56,834 bases of DNA from Methylotenera oryzisoli. GTDB lineage: Bacteria > Pseudomonadota > Gammaproteobacteria > Burkholderiales > Methylophilaceae. Below the pieces are notes generated by a model. It saw only the letters and a program-made list of their open reading frames with translations, did not search any database and was not told the DNA's origin. Where the stretch lies: positions 1 through 56,834 of the forward strand of contig CAMDTL010000011.1 in the NCBI GenBank assembly GCA_945907735.1, in the 5' to 3' direction. The translations under genes and the position numbers were made by a program. Within the stretch, counting starts at the first letter, position 1. Each line of letters begins with the position of its first letter. Positions 55,551 through 56,834 of the stretch are shown piece after piece.

Positions 55551-56834
<1,284 letters not shown>

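Overview
The window reads as a chromosomal stretch from a betaproteobacterium, most likely of the Methylophilaceae (Methylotenera/Methylophilus-like). This is inferred from gene content and order: dusB-fis-purH-purD, def-fmt, dapF-DUF484-xerC, zapB-zapA-6S RNA, and atpD-atpC-glmU-glmS, together with an SAH riboswitch before ahcY and a BtuM-type cobalamin transporter. No species marker is present. Most of the DNA is dense core metabolism.

Layout: 1-2.8 kb is a vitamin B12 uptake unit on the minus strand (cobalamin riboswitch, btuB, partial btuM-like gene). 2.9-9.3 kb holds lgt and a plus-strand run of ilvD, a YeaD-like epimerase, a YyaL-like thioredoxin-domain protein and a small cytochrome c. 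9.4-16.2 kb is a minus-strand run: APC permease, hemF with a 40-codon membrane microprotein gene overlapping its start, purD, purH, fis, dusB. 16.3-19.6 kb carries htpX, def-fmt and two decayed genes (histidine kinase tail, LysM protein with an internal deletion). 19.6-25.4 kb has dprA and smg facing the methyl-cycle genes metF, a YvlD-like membrane protein, ahcY (SAH riboswitch) and metK. 25.5-36.7 kb contains dapF-DUF484-xerC, a ZnuD-like zinc receptor with a His/Cys-rich small protein, dgkA, yggX, rpiA, ilvA (apparently without an AUG/GUG/UUG start at the expected place), a beta-propeller lipoprotein, EVE and DUF2237 proteins, 6S RNA and zapA/zapB.

At 37.0-42.9 kb there is an accessory islet at the 3' end of tRNA-His. 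It is bounded by a duplicated 3' half of the tRNA and by two related integrase N-terminal remnants, and carries a Fur-box-controlled ferric-siderophore receptor, a DUF2798 membrane protein, an alpha/beta hydrolase and a divergent TetR regulator. A tRNA-Pro/Arg/His operon with a consensus promoter follows, then folD, dksA, nfeD-SPFH, moeB, a pilin remnant, mrcA, an unassigned protein, yaeQ, a serine-recombinase tail abutting glmS, then glmS-glmU and atpC-atpD at the right edge.

I did not find a clearly new defence or biosynthetic system. The most unusual items are the tRNA-His islet with signs of serial integration, the non-canonical ilvA start, the hemF-coupled microprotein, the cobalamin-controlled btuB-btuM pair, and the number of small pseudogenes left at gene boundaries.
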